Assembly (NCBI RefSeq): GCF_029227915.1
Contig: NC_079877.1
Coordinates: forward strand, 14,073,351-14,137,350
Direction of reading: 5' to 3'
DNA length: 64,000 nucleotides
Source: Hydractinia symbiolongicarpus
Lineage: Eukaryota; Cnidaria; Hydrozoa; Anthoathecata; Hydractiniidae
Part shown: positions 37,201 to 48,912 of the stretch, piece after piece
Layout of the letters: each line of letters opens with the position of its first letter
Position numbering within the stretch: the first letter of the stretch is position 1
Position numbers and translations under genes: made by a program
The notes under the pieces: generated by a model
Databases searched by the model: none
What the model saw: only the letters and a program-made list of their open reading frames with translations
What the model was told of the DNA's origin: nothing

Positions 37201-40200
37201 ATGTTCTATCTTGCGTATTTCCATGGATTGAATGTTCTTTCTTGCGTATTTTCATTGATTGAATGTTCTTTCTTGCGTAACTTCTTAGATTGAATGTTCT
37301 TTTTTGCGCACTTCCATGGATTGAATGTTCTTTCTTGCGTATTTCCATGGATTGAATGTTCTTTCTTGCGTTTTTCCATGCATTGAATGTTGTTTCTTGC
37401 GTTTTTCCATGGATTGAATGTTCTTTCTTGCGTATTTCCATGGATTGAATGTTCTTTCTTGCGTATTCCCATGGATTGAATGTTCTTTCTTGCGCACTTC
37501 CATGGATTGAATGTTCTTTCTTGCGTATTTCTATGGATTGAATGTTCTTTCTTGCGTTTTTCCATGCATTGAATGTTGTTTCTTGCGTTTTTCCATGGAT
37601 TGAATGTTCTTTCTTGCGTATTTCCATGGATTGAATGTTCTTTCTTGCGTATTTCCATGGATTGAATGTTCTTTCTTGCGTGTTTACATGGATTGAATGT
37701 TCTTTCTTGCGTACTACCATGGATTGAATGTTCTTTCTTGCGTGCTTCCATGGATTGAATGTCCTTTCTTGCGTATTTCCATGGATTGAATGTTCTATCT
37801 TGCGTATTTCCATGGATTGAATGTTCTTTCTTGCGTGTTTACATGGATTGAATGTTCTTTCTTGCGTACTACCATGGATTGAATGTTCTTTCTTGCGTGC
37901 TTCCATGGATTGAATGTCCTTTCTTGCGTATTTCCATGGATTGAATGTTCTATCTTGCGTATTTCCATGGATTGAATGTTCTTTCTTGCGTATTTTCATT
38001 GATTGAATGTTCTTTCTTGCGTAACTTCATAGATTGAATGTTCTTTCTTGCGCACTTCCATGGATTGAATGTTCTTTCTTGCGTATTTCCATGGATTGAA
38101 TGTTTTTTCTTGCGTTTTTCCATGCATTGAATGTTGTTTCTTGCGTTTTTCCATGGATTGAATGTTCTTTCTTGCGTATTTCCATGGATTGAATGTTCTT
38201 TCTTGCGTATTCCCATGGATTGAATGTTCTTTCTTGCGCACTTCCATGGATTGAATGTTCTTTCTTGCGTATTTCCATGGATTGAATGTTCTTTCTTGCG
38301 TTTTTCCATGCATTGAATGTTGTTTCTTGCGTGTTTCCATGCATTGAATGTTGTTTCTTGCGTTTTTCCATGGATTGAATGTTCTTTCTTGCGCACTTCC
38401 ATGGATTGAATGTTCTTTCTTGCGTATTCCCATGGATTGAATGTTCTTTCTTGCGCACTTCCATGGATTGAATGTTCTTTCTTGCGTATTTCCATGGATT
38501 GAATGTTCTTTCTTGCGTTTTTCCATGCATTGAATGTTGTTTCTTGCGTTTTTCCATGGATTGAATGTTCTTTCTTGCGTATTTCCATGGATTGAATGTT
38601 CTTTCTTGCGTTTTTCCATGCATTGAATGTTGTTTCTTGCGTTTTTCCATGGATTGAATGTTCTTTCTTGCGTATTTCCATGGATTGAATGTTCTTTCTT
38701 GCGTATTCCCATGGATTGAATGTTCTTTCTTGCGCACTTCCATGGATTGAATGTTCTTTCTTGCGTATTTCCATGGATTGAATGTTCTTTCTTGCGTTTT
38801 TCCATGCATTGAATGTTGTTTCTTGCGTGTTTCCATGCATTGAATGTTGTTTCTTGCGTTTTTCCATGGATTGAATGTTCTTTCTTGCGCACTTCCATGG
38901 ATTGAATGTTCTTTCTTGCGTATTCCCATGGATTGAATGTTCTTTCTTGCGCACTTCCATGGATTGAATGTTCTTTCTTGCGTATTTCCATGGATTGAAT
39001 GTTCTTTCTTGCGTTTTTCCATGCATTGAATGTTGTTTCTTGCGTTTTTCCATGGATTGAATGTTCTTTCTTGCGTATTTCCATGGATTGAATGTTCTTT
39101 CTTGCGTATTTCCATGGATTGAATGTTCTTTCTTGCGTGTTTACATGGATTGAATGTTCTTTCTTGCGTACTACCATAGATTGAATGTTCTTTCTTGCGT
39201 GCTTCCGTGGATTGAATGTCCTTTCTTGCGTATTTCCATGGATTGAATGTTCTATCTTGCGTATTTCCATGGATTGAATGTTCTTTCTTGCGTATTTTCA
39301 TTGATTGAATGTTCTTTCTTGCGTAACTTCATAGATTGAATGTTCTTTCTTGCGTATTTCCATGGATTGAATGTTCTTTCTTGCGCACTTCCATGGATTG
39401 AATGTTCTTTCTTGCGTATTTCCATGGATTGAATGTTCTTTCTTGCGTTTTCCCATGCATTGAATGTTGTTTCTTGCGTTTTTCCATGGATTGAATGTTC
39501 TTTCTTGCGTATTTCCATGGATTGAATGTTCTTTCTTGCGTATTCCCATGGATTGAATGTTCTTTCTTGCGCACTTCCATGGATTAAATGTTCTTTCTTG
39601 CGTTTTTCCATGCATTGAATGTTGTTTCTTGCGTTTTTCCATGGATTGAATGTTCTTTCTTGCGTATTTCCATGGATTGAATGTTCTTTCTTGCGTATTT
39701 CCATGGATTGAATGTTCTTTCTTGCGTATTTCCATGGATTGAATGTTCTTTCTTGCGTATTCCCATGGATTGAATGTTCTTTCTTGCGTAACTTCATAGA
39801 TTGAATGTTCTTTCTTGCGTATTTCCATGGATTGAATGTTCTTTCTTGCGTATTTCCATGGATTGAATGTTCTTTCTTGCGTTTTTCCATGCATTGAATG
39901 TTGTTTCTTGCGTTTTTCCATGGATTGAATGTTCTTTCTTGCGTATTCCCATGGATTGAATGTTCTTTCTTGCGCACTTCCATGGATTGAATGTTCTTTC
40001 TTGCGTATTTCCATGGATTGAATGTTCTTTCTTGCGTTTTTCCATGCATTGAATGTTGTTTCTTGCGTTTTTCCATGGATTGAATGTTCTTTCTTGCGTA
40101 TTTCCATGGATTGAATGTTCTTTCTTGCGTATTCCCATGGATTGAATGTTCTTTCTTGCGCACTTCCATGGATTGAATGTTCTTTCTTGCGTTTTTCCAT

Positions 40201-40735
40201 GCATTGAATGTTGTTTCTTGCGTTTTTCCATGGATTGAATGTTCTTTCTTGCGTTTTTCCATGGATTGAATGTTCTTTCTTGCGTATTTCCATGGATTGA
40301 ATGTTCTTTCTTGCGTATTTCCATGGATTGAATGTTCTTTCTTGCGTATTCCCATGGATTGAATGTTCTTTCTTGCGCACTTCCATGGATTGAATGTTCT
40401 TTCTTGCGTATTTCCATGGATTGAATGTTCTTTCTTGCGTTTTTCCATGCATTGAATGTTGTTTCTTGCGTTTTTCCATGGATTGAATGTTCTATCTTGC
40501 GTATTTCCATGGATTGAATGTTCTTTCTAGCGTATTTTCATAGATTGAATGTTCTTTCTTGCGTAACTTCATAGATTGAATGTTCTTTCTTGCGCACTTC
40601 CATGTATTGAATGTTCTTTCTTGCGTATTTCCATGGATTGAATGTTCCTTCTTGCGTATTTGCATGCATTAAATGTTCTTTCTTGCGTATTTCCATGCAT
40701 TGAATGTTCTTTCTTGCGTACTTCCATTCATTGCG
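31272..40735. repeat. 31-bp minisatellite array, about 305 copies (9.46 kb)
   Basis: The plus-strand unit is ATGGATTGAATGTTCTTTC, then TTGCG, then a 7-base block, total 31 bp. The 24-base core is nearly constant, while the 7-base block takes a limited set of forms: TATTTCC, CACTTCC, TTTTTCC, TATTCCC, TACTACC, TGTTTAC, TGCTTCC, TATTTTC and TAACTTC. Some variants are linked: units with ATGCA instead of ATGGA are usually followed by TGTTGTTTC instead of TGTTCTTTC. Large blocks recur: a 186-base segment at 32117 reappears at 35527 and 36984, spacings of 3,410 and 1,457 bases, exactly 110 and 47 units. The consensus has no stop codon in any minus-strand frame, so 31-residue periodic ORFs up to 424 codons appear. 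I regard these as a by-product, not genes. Confidence 0.95.
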
Positions 40736-41240
40736 TACAAATCATACAAATCAGAAGCAATATATCAAACTGTTAAAAAGTATACGTAGAACTGAAGTAG
40801 TAAATTTCATGATTTGTAGAAGAGAAACATTTGGCCCAAAAATATGTAAGTATTAAAATACCGCGCAACACAAACACAAACACAAGACGAAACCAAAGGA
40901 CAAACAATCAAAGTATTTTGAGGGTAACTTTTTATTTTCTAAAAATCGTTTCATTTATTTATGCACAAAAATTCAGCAGCGGTAGAAATATACTTTAACT
41001 GATATTTTCTATTTTTATGTTCTTCAATAACATTAAAGTTTTTGTATTTTTTTCTCAATACTTTACAAAGAGTACTTAACATATGAATACGAGATGTACG
41101 AGGAATACGAGAATCAAAACAACTAATCTTTATTTAAAATACTATTCCCTACACCAAAATAATCAACCCATAGTATACAAGGTAATTATAAATTATATAT
41201 TGACTTTTACCTCAAAAAACTATTATTATATTTAATTTCT
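40736..41240. other. Non-coding stretch after the minisatellite
   Basis: AT-rich. It probably contains the 3' end of the glycine-rich gene transcript (minus strand). Nothing else recognised. Confidence 0.4.
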
Positions 41241-42022
41241 TTATTCATCTGATTCATCTCCATACGGCCAATGTCCTCCATAGTTACCATTTTCATTTAA
41301 GGTAGATCCATGTATTCCAAGACCTGATCGGATTCCGACTAAACCGCGTCCACCAAGGCCAGCTCCAACATGCACATTTTTGCCAACTAAACCTCGTCCA
41401 ACAAGACCTGACCCGATGATTCCTCTGCCTCCATTCAATCCATATCCCCCGTATCCTTTTCCTCCAACTAAACCACGTCCACCCAATCCTATACCTGCAA
41501 GGCCTGATCCAATAAAGACATTGCGTCCTCCTAATCTTTGTCCCCCAATGATTCCTACCCGTCCTAATATACCAATACCGGAACCAACAGTGATTCTGTT
41601 ACCACCTCGGATACCTAATTTACCTAAACCTCCCAAGACACGTCCTCCGATGATTCCACAGCCTCGTCTAATTCCATACACAACACGTCCGTGACCGGAA
41701 TAAACGTAACCACTGCGTCTGTATGGTCCATATATGCTTGGATCACTTTCTTCATCTTCTGCCATTTCGTCACCACTCCAATGTGGGCTATATCCAACAG
41801 AAACTCCTTTCCCAGTTCCGATAGATTTGCTTATTTCAAGACCAGATCGACCTCTTACCAAACCATGACCTCCAAGAATTCCTCCAACGCAAGATTTTTC
41901 TATAACTAAGCCGTGCCCACCAAGGCCGGCTCCAAAAAGCACATTTTTGCCAACTAAACCTCGTCCACCAAGACCTGACCGGATAATTCCTCTTCCTCCA
42001 TTCAATCCATGTCCTCCGTATT
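41241..42022 (-). CDS. Glycine-rich repeat protein, C-terminal exon (about 260 aa, upstream exon not found)
   Basis: The minus strand is open from 42022 to a stop at 41241. It encodes a glycine-rich protein made of imperfect repeats such as GLGGRGLVGKNV, GLVGGKGYGGYGLNGG and RGIIGSGL, with a short acidic, non-repetitive insert (GDEMAEDEESDPS) in the middle and an acidic end (PYGDESDE). There is no ATG at the start: an in-frame TAA lies just upstream and TTTTTAAG precedes AATACGG, so I place a splice acceptor at 42023. A first exon, perhaps with a signal peptide, should lie upstream. The region 41330-41420 is duplicated at 41910-42000, showing growth by internal duplication. It could be a structural secreted protein (matrix, cuticle or shell-like), but that is inference. 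Confidence 0.6.
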
Positions 42023-44883
42023 CTTAAAAACGTTGCGTGCGCGCCCCAAATTTCAAGGTTTAGGAGAGTTTTTTATATGTGCGCCCATTTATTTATGTAG
42101 AAAAGCAGGACTACATATAAGTAAATTTATAAATTTGTTGGAAACAGAAGGTGCAAAATGTGCTGGAAATAATTTTTATATTCTTCTCTTTTTGAAAATG
42201 AAGTTTTACCAATTATAAGCAAGTATTTCTTTTTTTAATAGGATTATTTCATCTGAGTCTGCCTTATATACTTTCAACCCATTGTTATTGTACCAACGTG
42301 AAATCAAAACACAACGTCACACGGAAAGTCGTCTATAAATTTTTAGAAGTTACAAGCGTCCGCGAAAGTTTTTTCCTGCGAAATGCAGAATTTTCGCGGT
42401 TCTACCAAACCGCGAAACTTTCTTCCAGCGAAAGTTTCTTCCTTTAAAGTACGTGTTCGGTATCAGAGTAAGAATTCGAATTCGTACCTTCTTTTTCGCT
42501 AAGTGAATGAATCAGACTGTACATAATCTTCAAGTAAGTGTTAGAACACAAGTTGATAAGCATTCATTACATCAATTTGCTACTTTTATGCAAGAAAACA
42601 AAATTAACAATAGTCAACCATATACTAACAAAATAAACAATCTCCAAAAAAATGAGATTGACTTGTGTGGGATTGGGATTAAGGGTTGGATTAAGAACGT
42701 ACTGGCTTGACAAATTTCTAAGAATTATTAATGTTGGGAGGGAGCAGTTATTGGGATAAATTTTCGCGGATTTTGACCTAATCCGAGAAATCAATTTACG
42801 CGAAAATCTGAAAAGTATCAGTTCGTGAAAATTTTTCCCTGCTAGGGAAATGTCTGATCCGTAAAATTTATGTAAGAAAACTTTCATAGTCGAAATCGCT
42901 ACTACGACAAGCGTTCGTTATTCCCTTTACACTCTCTGTCACCTTCCTGTTTTCCCATAAGTAAAGAAACGAGGGAAAGTTGTGAGATATAATCTATTCT
43001 TTCTTTTAAAAGAGACTACCTACCGATTACAAAAGTAACTAAGATCTATTTTCAACCTCACAGAAGTGTTTACTCTCATAAAATTGAAACAAAAGGGAAG
43101 AAGAATTGGACCAAGATATACAATATAAAATTGAATCTGATCCTGAAACAGATGTTAACTTTTTTTCGTAACACATTTCATCCATTCGAACTATAAAGCT
43201 ATTGCAGTTAATTTTTTAGCCCCTTATGGAAACATCGATGACACTTAAGCACACCTGTTTTTAACTCGAATTTTAGTACGAACACACTATATTATGTGTG
43301 CAAAAGCCATTTTTACATTTTTCTTCAAAACGGCAGACAAAAAAAAATTTTTTTTAAAAGATTATACATTATTTTTTTCTGAAAGATAGTAATGTTCTCC
43401 ATTTCCCTCCTTTTCCAAAAAAAATCACGAACTTAAAAGTACTTCCAACGATACCAAGGAGACCCCAAATTGTTTTTCTGGGCAGAATTCACCTTATAAA
43501 TTCATTCTTTTAAGAGATTTTTAACTGTAACTAAAGGCTAATTTTTTCAATTCAAAAAGTAGTAAAAAAGTGGCTCATCCGCGAAAATAAGATCCCGTGA
43601 AAGGCCTAATTTTCGGGGATGAGCTCAACTGCGAAAAGTAGTGAAAGTTAGATGTTTTGATTTTGACAGGCAAATCTAAATTAGAAAAAAAATGTCAACT
43701 TGTTTTGCTCACTTTTGCTGGTAACACACTTTTGATGTAACAACAAATTCCGACCGCTACAGATTATTTCTGTCATCAAAATACTAAAACAAAATTAAAT
43801 AAGAAAAAAAAAGACGTCGCTGCGAAGAATCTGTTTTTGGTTATAAATATCTTTTTAAAATATGGAAGCTAATTGGTGTATTTTTTATATTTATTGATTC
43901 TGGTCTTTTTCTTATCCTTAATTATGAATTTATACCTTCATACTTTTATGCATTTCAGAGAAATAACGAAGCGTAAATAGCACCTAAATATGTTTTAGCA
44001 TGAAAAAAACTTTGTTTGTGCTGCGGCATTTTTCTAGACAACAAAAGTTGGCAAATATCATTAAGAAATGATTACCAGAGAGAACAATAAAAAACATGCT
44101 CGATTTTATTTTTAGCTATATTAATGGCTTTCATTTATCACAACACAAATAGGGTGGTTTCGTTTATTTTGTGAATCCATCTTGATTCCACTCATTTGAC
44201 GTGTGTGAAATGTGTTTAAGTTTTCTTAAGAGATAAAAAATGATTGTATCTTCATCTATATTTACTTAAAAACTTTATCACTGTGACTTTGGTGACTAAT
44301 GAGTGCAGCTTTAGTAATTTTACGTGTGTGGTTAATTTCAAGAAGCAAATCATATTTTTCGTTGTCATTTTGTCTCCTAAAAAACAGGGAATTTTGATGA
44401 CACTTGTTTGGGACTTTGTTTGTATGAAAACCACTCTGGACATAGGCGTCCTGTTATTAGCAACGTGAAAAGCACGTATAAACACGCCGTTCTATTGGCT
44501 CGTGGATAATTTGTTACCGCTGAAAAATTATCTTTTTTTTTAAATGGTAGTAAAAATTGTGTATTATAAACATTTAAATAACTGAAGAATTTCATTCCCA
44601 TTATTATATTTGTCCATCTTGGTCTAAATTTAAATGTGCAATCATGTGCCATGATTATTTTGATATATTTAGGAATCACTATTGAACAGTTCTATGAGAA
44701 CGCATTGGCTGAAAAACAAAAAACAAAAAATGTGCACGCTTAACGCAATTTTTAATGCAGAGTTATTAAAAGTTCAATATAGATATTTTTACCGCAACTA
44801 ACACTAGCTAACCGTTACTACTCAATTAAGCCTAATGTGAATGTGCTTTGTAAGCCACCAGCAACATATGTGGGTCTTGTCTG
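42023..44883. other. Non-coding stretch with degenerate CGCGAAA-rich segments
   Basis: No gene recognised. Short segments at about 42355-42445, 42755-42850 and 43570-43640 share words such as CCGCGAAA, TTTTCGCGGA and GCGAAAAT in both orientations. They look like decayed copies of one inverted-repeat element. An upstream exon of the glycine-rich gene may also lie here. Confidence 0.4.
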
Positions 44884-45166
44884 TCTTTAATAACGGCCAT
44901 ATTCCGTCTGTCTGTTTATGAGCGAGGAAAAGTCGTGTTACAGAAACACAAAATGCGATATACAAAGGACGGGCCAATCCCGTGGATTTATCCACAGGCT
45001 ACCCCCTAGTCTCTTAAAGAATAGTAGCATTCCATCTGTCTGTTTGTGCCCGAGAAAAAAGCCGTGTTTCGAAAACATGAAATGCGATATAAAAAGGACG
45101 ACGTCTGCCTGTCTGTCACGCAAAATGGTAACGGCGGCTTCTTTGATCTTGCTAAGTCCTTAAAAA
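44884..45166 (+). mobile_element. Two head-to-tail short Helitron-like elements
   Basis: The first copy (44884-45009) starts TCTTTAATAACGG and ends with a hairpin CCGTGGATTTATCCACAGG, a short spacer and CTAG. The second starts at once with TCTCTTAAAGAATAG and keeps matching the first (CCATCTGTCTGTTTGTG, AAATGCGATATA) but lacks the terminal hairpin, so it is truncated near 45166. A 5' TC, a hairpin and a 3' CTAG are Helitron hallmarks. Confidence 0.5.
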
Positions 45167-45399
45167 ACCGGGGGCTTGAAATATTTAATGTTGTTATATG
45201 TTAAGCAGGGTTTCCATTCAGCGATCTTTGTGCGTAGCGAACGGAGCAAAGTTGGCGGACAAAATCATATCATTTCCATTGTGTGCGCTTATAAAAAGCA
45301 CGCATAAAAAGCGCGCATAAAACTAAAATGTCAACAAAGATGGCGACAGTTAACAAGTTACTAATCTTGCAAGCAAACTTACTGTTAATGTTGTTGCAC

Positions 45400-45800
45400 T
45401 GGCTTAGAATTAAAAGAAAGAGAAGGGAAGACAGGAAAAAGCGATTTTAGGTGCGAGAAATTTTTAAAGACAGAGAAGAGAAGGGTGATTTCCAGCATTA
45501 AGTTTGAGATCTATAGTTGTTTGACCACCATTATTTTTACAGAAATTTCAGAATGTGTCCAGGGAAATTTGAACTCTTGCTGTCCGGGGTAGCTACATTC
45601 ATTTCTAAATCAGGGACCAGGCGTGCCACGACTACGCCTGCTAAACGTCTCTGCGTACCTTTGCGCTATTTGGTAACTGGAGACTTTCAATTTACAATTG
45701 CATCAAGCAACCGGGTCAGCCCAACAACAGCATGCCGTATCATACGAGAGACCACACTAGTTATTTGGGAAATGTTGTGTAGTTTGGTATATCATTATTT
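45400..45800 (+). pseudogene. PIF/Harbinger (HARBI1-like) transposase relic
   Basis: From about 45420 a basic N-terminal segment (KRKREGRQEKAI, broken by stops) leads to an open stretch from 45517. This contains HHYFYRNFRMCPGKFELLLSG, then PAKRLCVPLRYLVTGDFQFTIA and SPTTACRIIRET. The order (F-R-M motif, LxxL segment, helix-turn-helix-like RLxVxLRYLxTGD, then the S-xx-T-xxRII helix) is that of Harbinger nucleases. The catalytic DDE part is absent after 45800. A GGGTTTCCATTCA sequence at 45209 resembles a Harbinger terminus, but I find no partner. Confidence 0.6.
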
Positions 45801-45810
45801 ATTTTTATGT

Positions 45811-46440
45811 CTGGCCGAAGAGTAAAATTAGCTAAATGCAGTTTGGCTAGCTACACAACAAAATTCTTAATCAATATTTCTTATGCTAAATGCAGTTAGT
45901 AGGTAGCAACACCTTTTGTTACTGTCATGAAAACTTACTCCGCAAAAAAAAAATTGCTGAGTGATTTTTCTAACGGGATGGGGTAACGACGGGCTGTTTC
46001 CCGTGTTTTTATTCAAAGCGAAGTTGCAATAAAGTTTTTTTTTGAAAAGGGTATTACGCCTATACACATGTGCAAAACCGTTTTCCTGTACTAAGAACTC
46101 AACCGTTGTTAGACGGATTATTTCCAGTTTGTTTTGTTTAAATTGAAGCTGTGAAAAGTTTTTTGACGCCTTATATGGATATGCGACACGGTTTACCTGT
46201 ATGTGATAAGCGCTTAGCCGAGTGTTAACGGAGTGTATCCTATGTTGTTATGCAAACCGAAATTACAACACAGTTTTTATGAAAAGAGTATTGCACCTAA
46301 CGCATTGACGACACAGTTTACCTGTACTAAGAGCTCATTCCAATGTTAATAGTGGCTGTTTCCTGTTTCTGTTTAACCCGAAGTTATGATAAAGTTTTTT
46401 TCAAAAAGAGGTATATATTATGCCAATATGGATGTGCGGC
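45811..46440 (+). repeat. Diverged ~120-bp tandem repeat, about four units
   Basis: The word series GAAGTTGCAATAAAGTTTTTT, GAAGCTGTGAAAAGTTTTTT, GAAATTACAACACAGTTTTT and GAAGTTATGATAAAGTTTTT occurs at about 46020, 46145, 46258 and 46378. Each is followed by a GTATT..GCC..GGATATGC..GGTTTACCTGTACTAAG segment. The period is about 115-125 bases. The leader at 45811-45912 (AAATGCAGTTTGGCTAG...) belongs to the same dispersed repeat. Confidence 0.65.
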
Positions 46441-47590
46441 ATTGTTTGACTCAGCCCGGAATAATATTTTTTTTGAACCTTTAGCAGGACCATTCTCTGA
46501 AAAATAATAAAGTTATGTAAATGTGTTTTTGTTTATAAACTTGTATGTTCCAACTTTATGGTCAAATCTTAGATATCCTAAAATTCATACGATTTTAGTC
46601 ATGTCGCAGGTAAAATAAAACATTTCCGAAATATCGGTGCACCACAAGCAATAATATTTAATAATTGATATGCAAAAACGTCTTCGTTTCTTTCTTAAGA
46701 ATGTTAAGTGTAGTGCAGTATTGTAGTAATTTTTATAGATTATTTTTTTACGAGCATCTCATTCTGAAGTCTGATTGGCTTGCATTTTTTTACCACTTTG
46801 GCTACTTAAACTTACGATCCTTGCTTTGCTCGCCAGCCTGTCACTCACATTCTACATAAATTTTTTTGGGAAACTAAATTTGTAGACTTGGAACTAATGT
46901 TCTAAAAAGGTCCTTGGTTAGGAAACTGTCCTTGCTAGTTTAAGAAAATACCATGGAATAACACCTATTTATTTCAAATGACAGAACAACATTGTAGAAG
47001 TTCTGTACAAAACAGGCTACTGCCGATACTGAACAAAATTACATTCGAACAAGAATCTGAAATCTTTTAGCCTGCAAGGGCTTTTCATTATTCATTAAAT
47101 AAAAAGATTACTTTAATTTTAAGATATACATGTTTTATAAAAAACAAAGAACAAAAAAACAAAATTTAAAAGTTATAAAATATGACGACGGCATTTAAGT
47201 ATGAACACGCGTACCCTTCAAAGTTCTACTGATGACAGCGTGCTTCGTGGACGGTCTAATGTAATGGTGGCCATTTTGAAGGGTTGTAGGTCGATTTTTG
47301 ACCTTTTTGTTTTCTAAAAGCTTTGTAATGCGCTTATATGTTTTGCATGTTAAAATAACAATATTATTCTAACTATGAATACATCTTCAACAAACGATTC
47401 TTAATATTTTGGTTACAAACGTAGTTTTTGAGGGAGCATGATTAAGTCCAGCTCTGGTAAGCTAGCTACTAGTCCAATTTATTGCTAATCTTTTGAAGTT
47501 TTCATTCAGTTAGGTATAAGGGCTTTTATCTTAGCCAGGTTATTTATCATTATGTTGGGTTTGTGACTATCTAGCTAGATGTTTATTTAT
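46441..47590. other. Non-coding stretch
   Basis: No gene or repeat family recognised. Confidence 0.4.
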
Positions 47591-47591
47591 A

Positions 47592-48080
47592 TCTGGCTGT
47601 AAAATGGAAGTAGTCAAATGCAGTTTAGCTATACCAAAATTTTTAATCGATTATTTTTATGCTAAATACAGTAAGGTAGCTATACCTTTAATTAATTAAT
47701 ATTTTTTATTCTACAAATGAAATTGCTGAAACGGCGGGATTTTTCCTGTATTTCTAATTAAACAGAACTGGCAATAAAGTTTAGGAAGGGGTATTGCGCC
47801 TACATGGATATGCAAAAATGGGTTACCTTTAGCTACTAAGCGCTCTGCCTGGTGTCACGATTAATTTTCACTGGAACTTTCCCACAAAATAAAATTACTG
47901 AGTAACTTTTTTAGCGGCCTACTCTGTTTTTATTTAAGCTGAAGTTAGGATATAGCTTTTTGGAGCATGGTAATAGATATACCACATACTGCATACGTGA
48001 ACTGGAGCGCTCCACCTAAATGTGTGGCACAATTTCCGGTTTTTATTAATTGCTTAACCAAGTGTCCCACACTAGGCCAC
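47592..48080 (+). repeat. Second dispersed copy of the ~120-bp repeat
   Basis: The leader (AAATGCAGTTTAGCTATACC..TTATGCTAAATACAG) matches 45811-45912. Two units of the tandem part follow at about 47765 (GCAATAAAGTTTAGGAAGGG) and 47935 (GAAGTTAGGATATAGCTTTTT). It is the same organisation as 45811-46440 in the same orientation. Confidence 0.6.
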
Positions 48081-48912
48081 ACTTTTACTTGTGGCTTAAC
48101 CCAGGGTTTCGAAGCCGGGGTCCTCCGACTAGTTCTTTAAATTAAAAACTTCATATACAGCAGTTGATTTGTTTATAAGAAAGTATCAGTAACATCCTCT
48201 TGCGCGCCTGGCAAAATAAGGGTTTAGCTGGATACCATGAGCTCTACGCATCCAGACCTAGTGTAATCTCTATCTGTTTCTCTGGTCACTTTAAGGTGAT
48301 TTTAAAAACTCAGAAAAAATCAAGAATAGTGTACAAACAGAGTGGTGCCAAAATGGATTAATTCTCAAAACTTCACACACAGTTTCCTATGTGCAGTATT
48401 TTTATTACACGTTTTTGTATAGTATTTTTAAGGGAATTTGCTATAAAAATATTCTTTTTTCTACCGTTGCTTCAGTAGAAGAAAGAACTTTTGCACTCCC
48501 ATCAAAAAGTAACCAATTTGAAGTGCCAATGAAAATAAAGTTGAGGATTATGCCACGAAATATAGTGAAGTGGGTAATGCAGAAAGGAATAGGTTTAAAA
48601 CAAGAAATATTTGGAAATAATACATTTTTCGAGCATAGACGCTTCGTGATATCAAATAATTACTTTAATTTCTTTTAATTGGATAAAGAAAGTTTCAAAC
48701 TCTTATACGTTGTCTCCATTAATAACAAATTCATTCATAACAATTTCATTTAAGACATTTCAAGCTGACAACAAAAATATTTTTCTTTGCTGAGACGGGT
48801 AAGAGGAAAGTTCGAAGGATAAAAATCCGTCAAGTTTGTTTCACTGTCCGAATTTTTTAGAAAAAAATCCTGGCAACAAGGTTGAGAAAAATTGGGTTAA
48901 AACGATTATATA
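48081..48912. other. Non-coding stretch
   Basis: The 95-codon open frame at 48391-48678 shows no domain or splice context, and I do not call it. Nothing else is seen. Confidence 0.4.

Noticed and set aside
31331-40510. Dozens of long minus-strand ORFs with 31-residue repeats
   Set aside because: They overlap in all three frames and follow directly from a stop-free 31-bp unit. No start context, splice sites or frame preference supports coding.
31272-40735. A CRISPR-like array
   Set aside because: The variable block is only 7 bases and draws on about nine recurring forms, and the setting is eukaryotic. It is a minisatellite.
48391-48678. 95-codon open frame
   Set aside because: No domain, signal, splice context or paralogue; it fits chance in AT-rich DNA.
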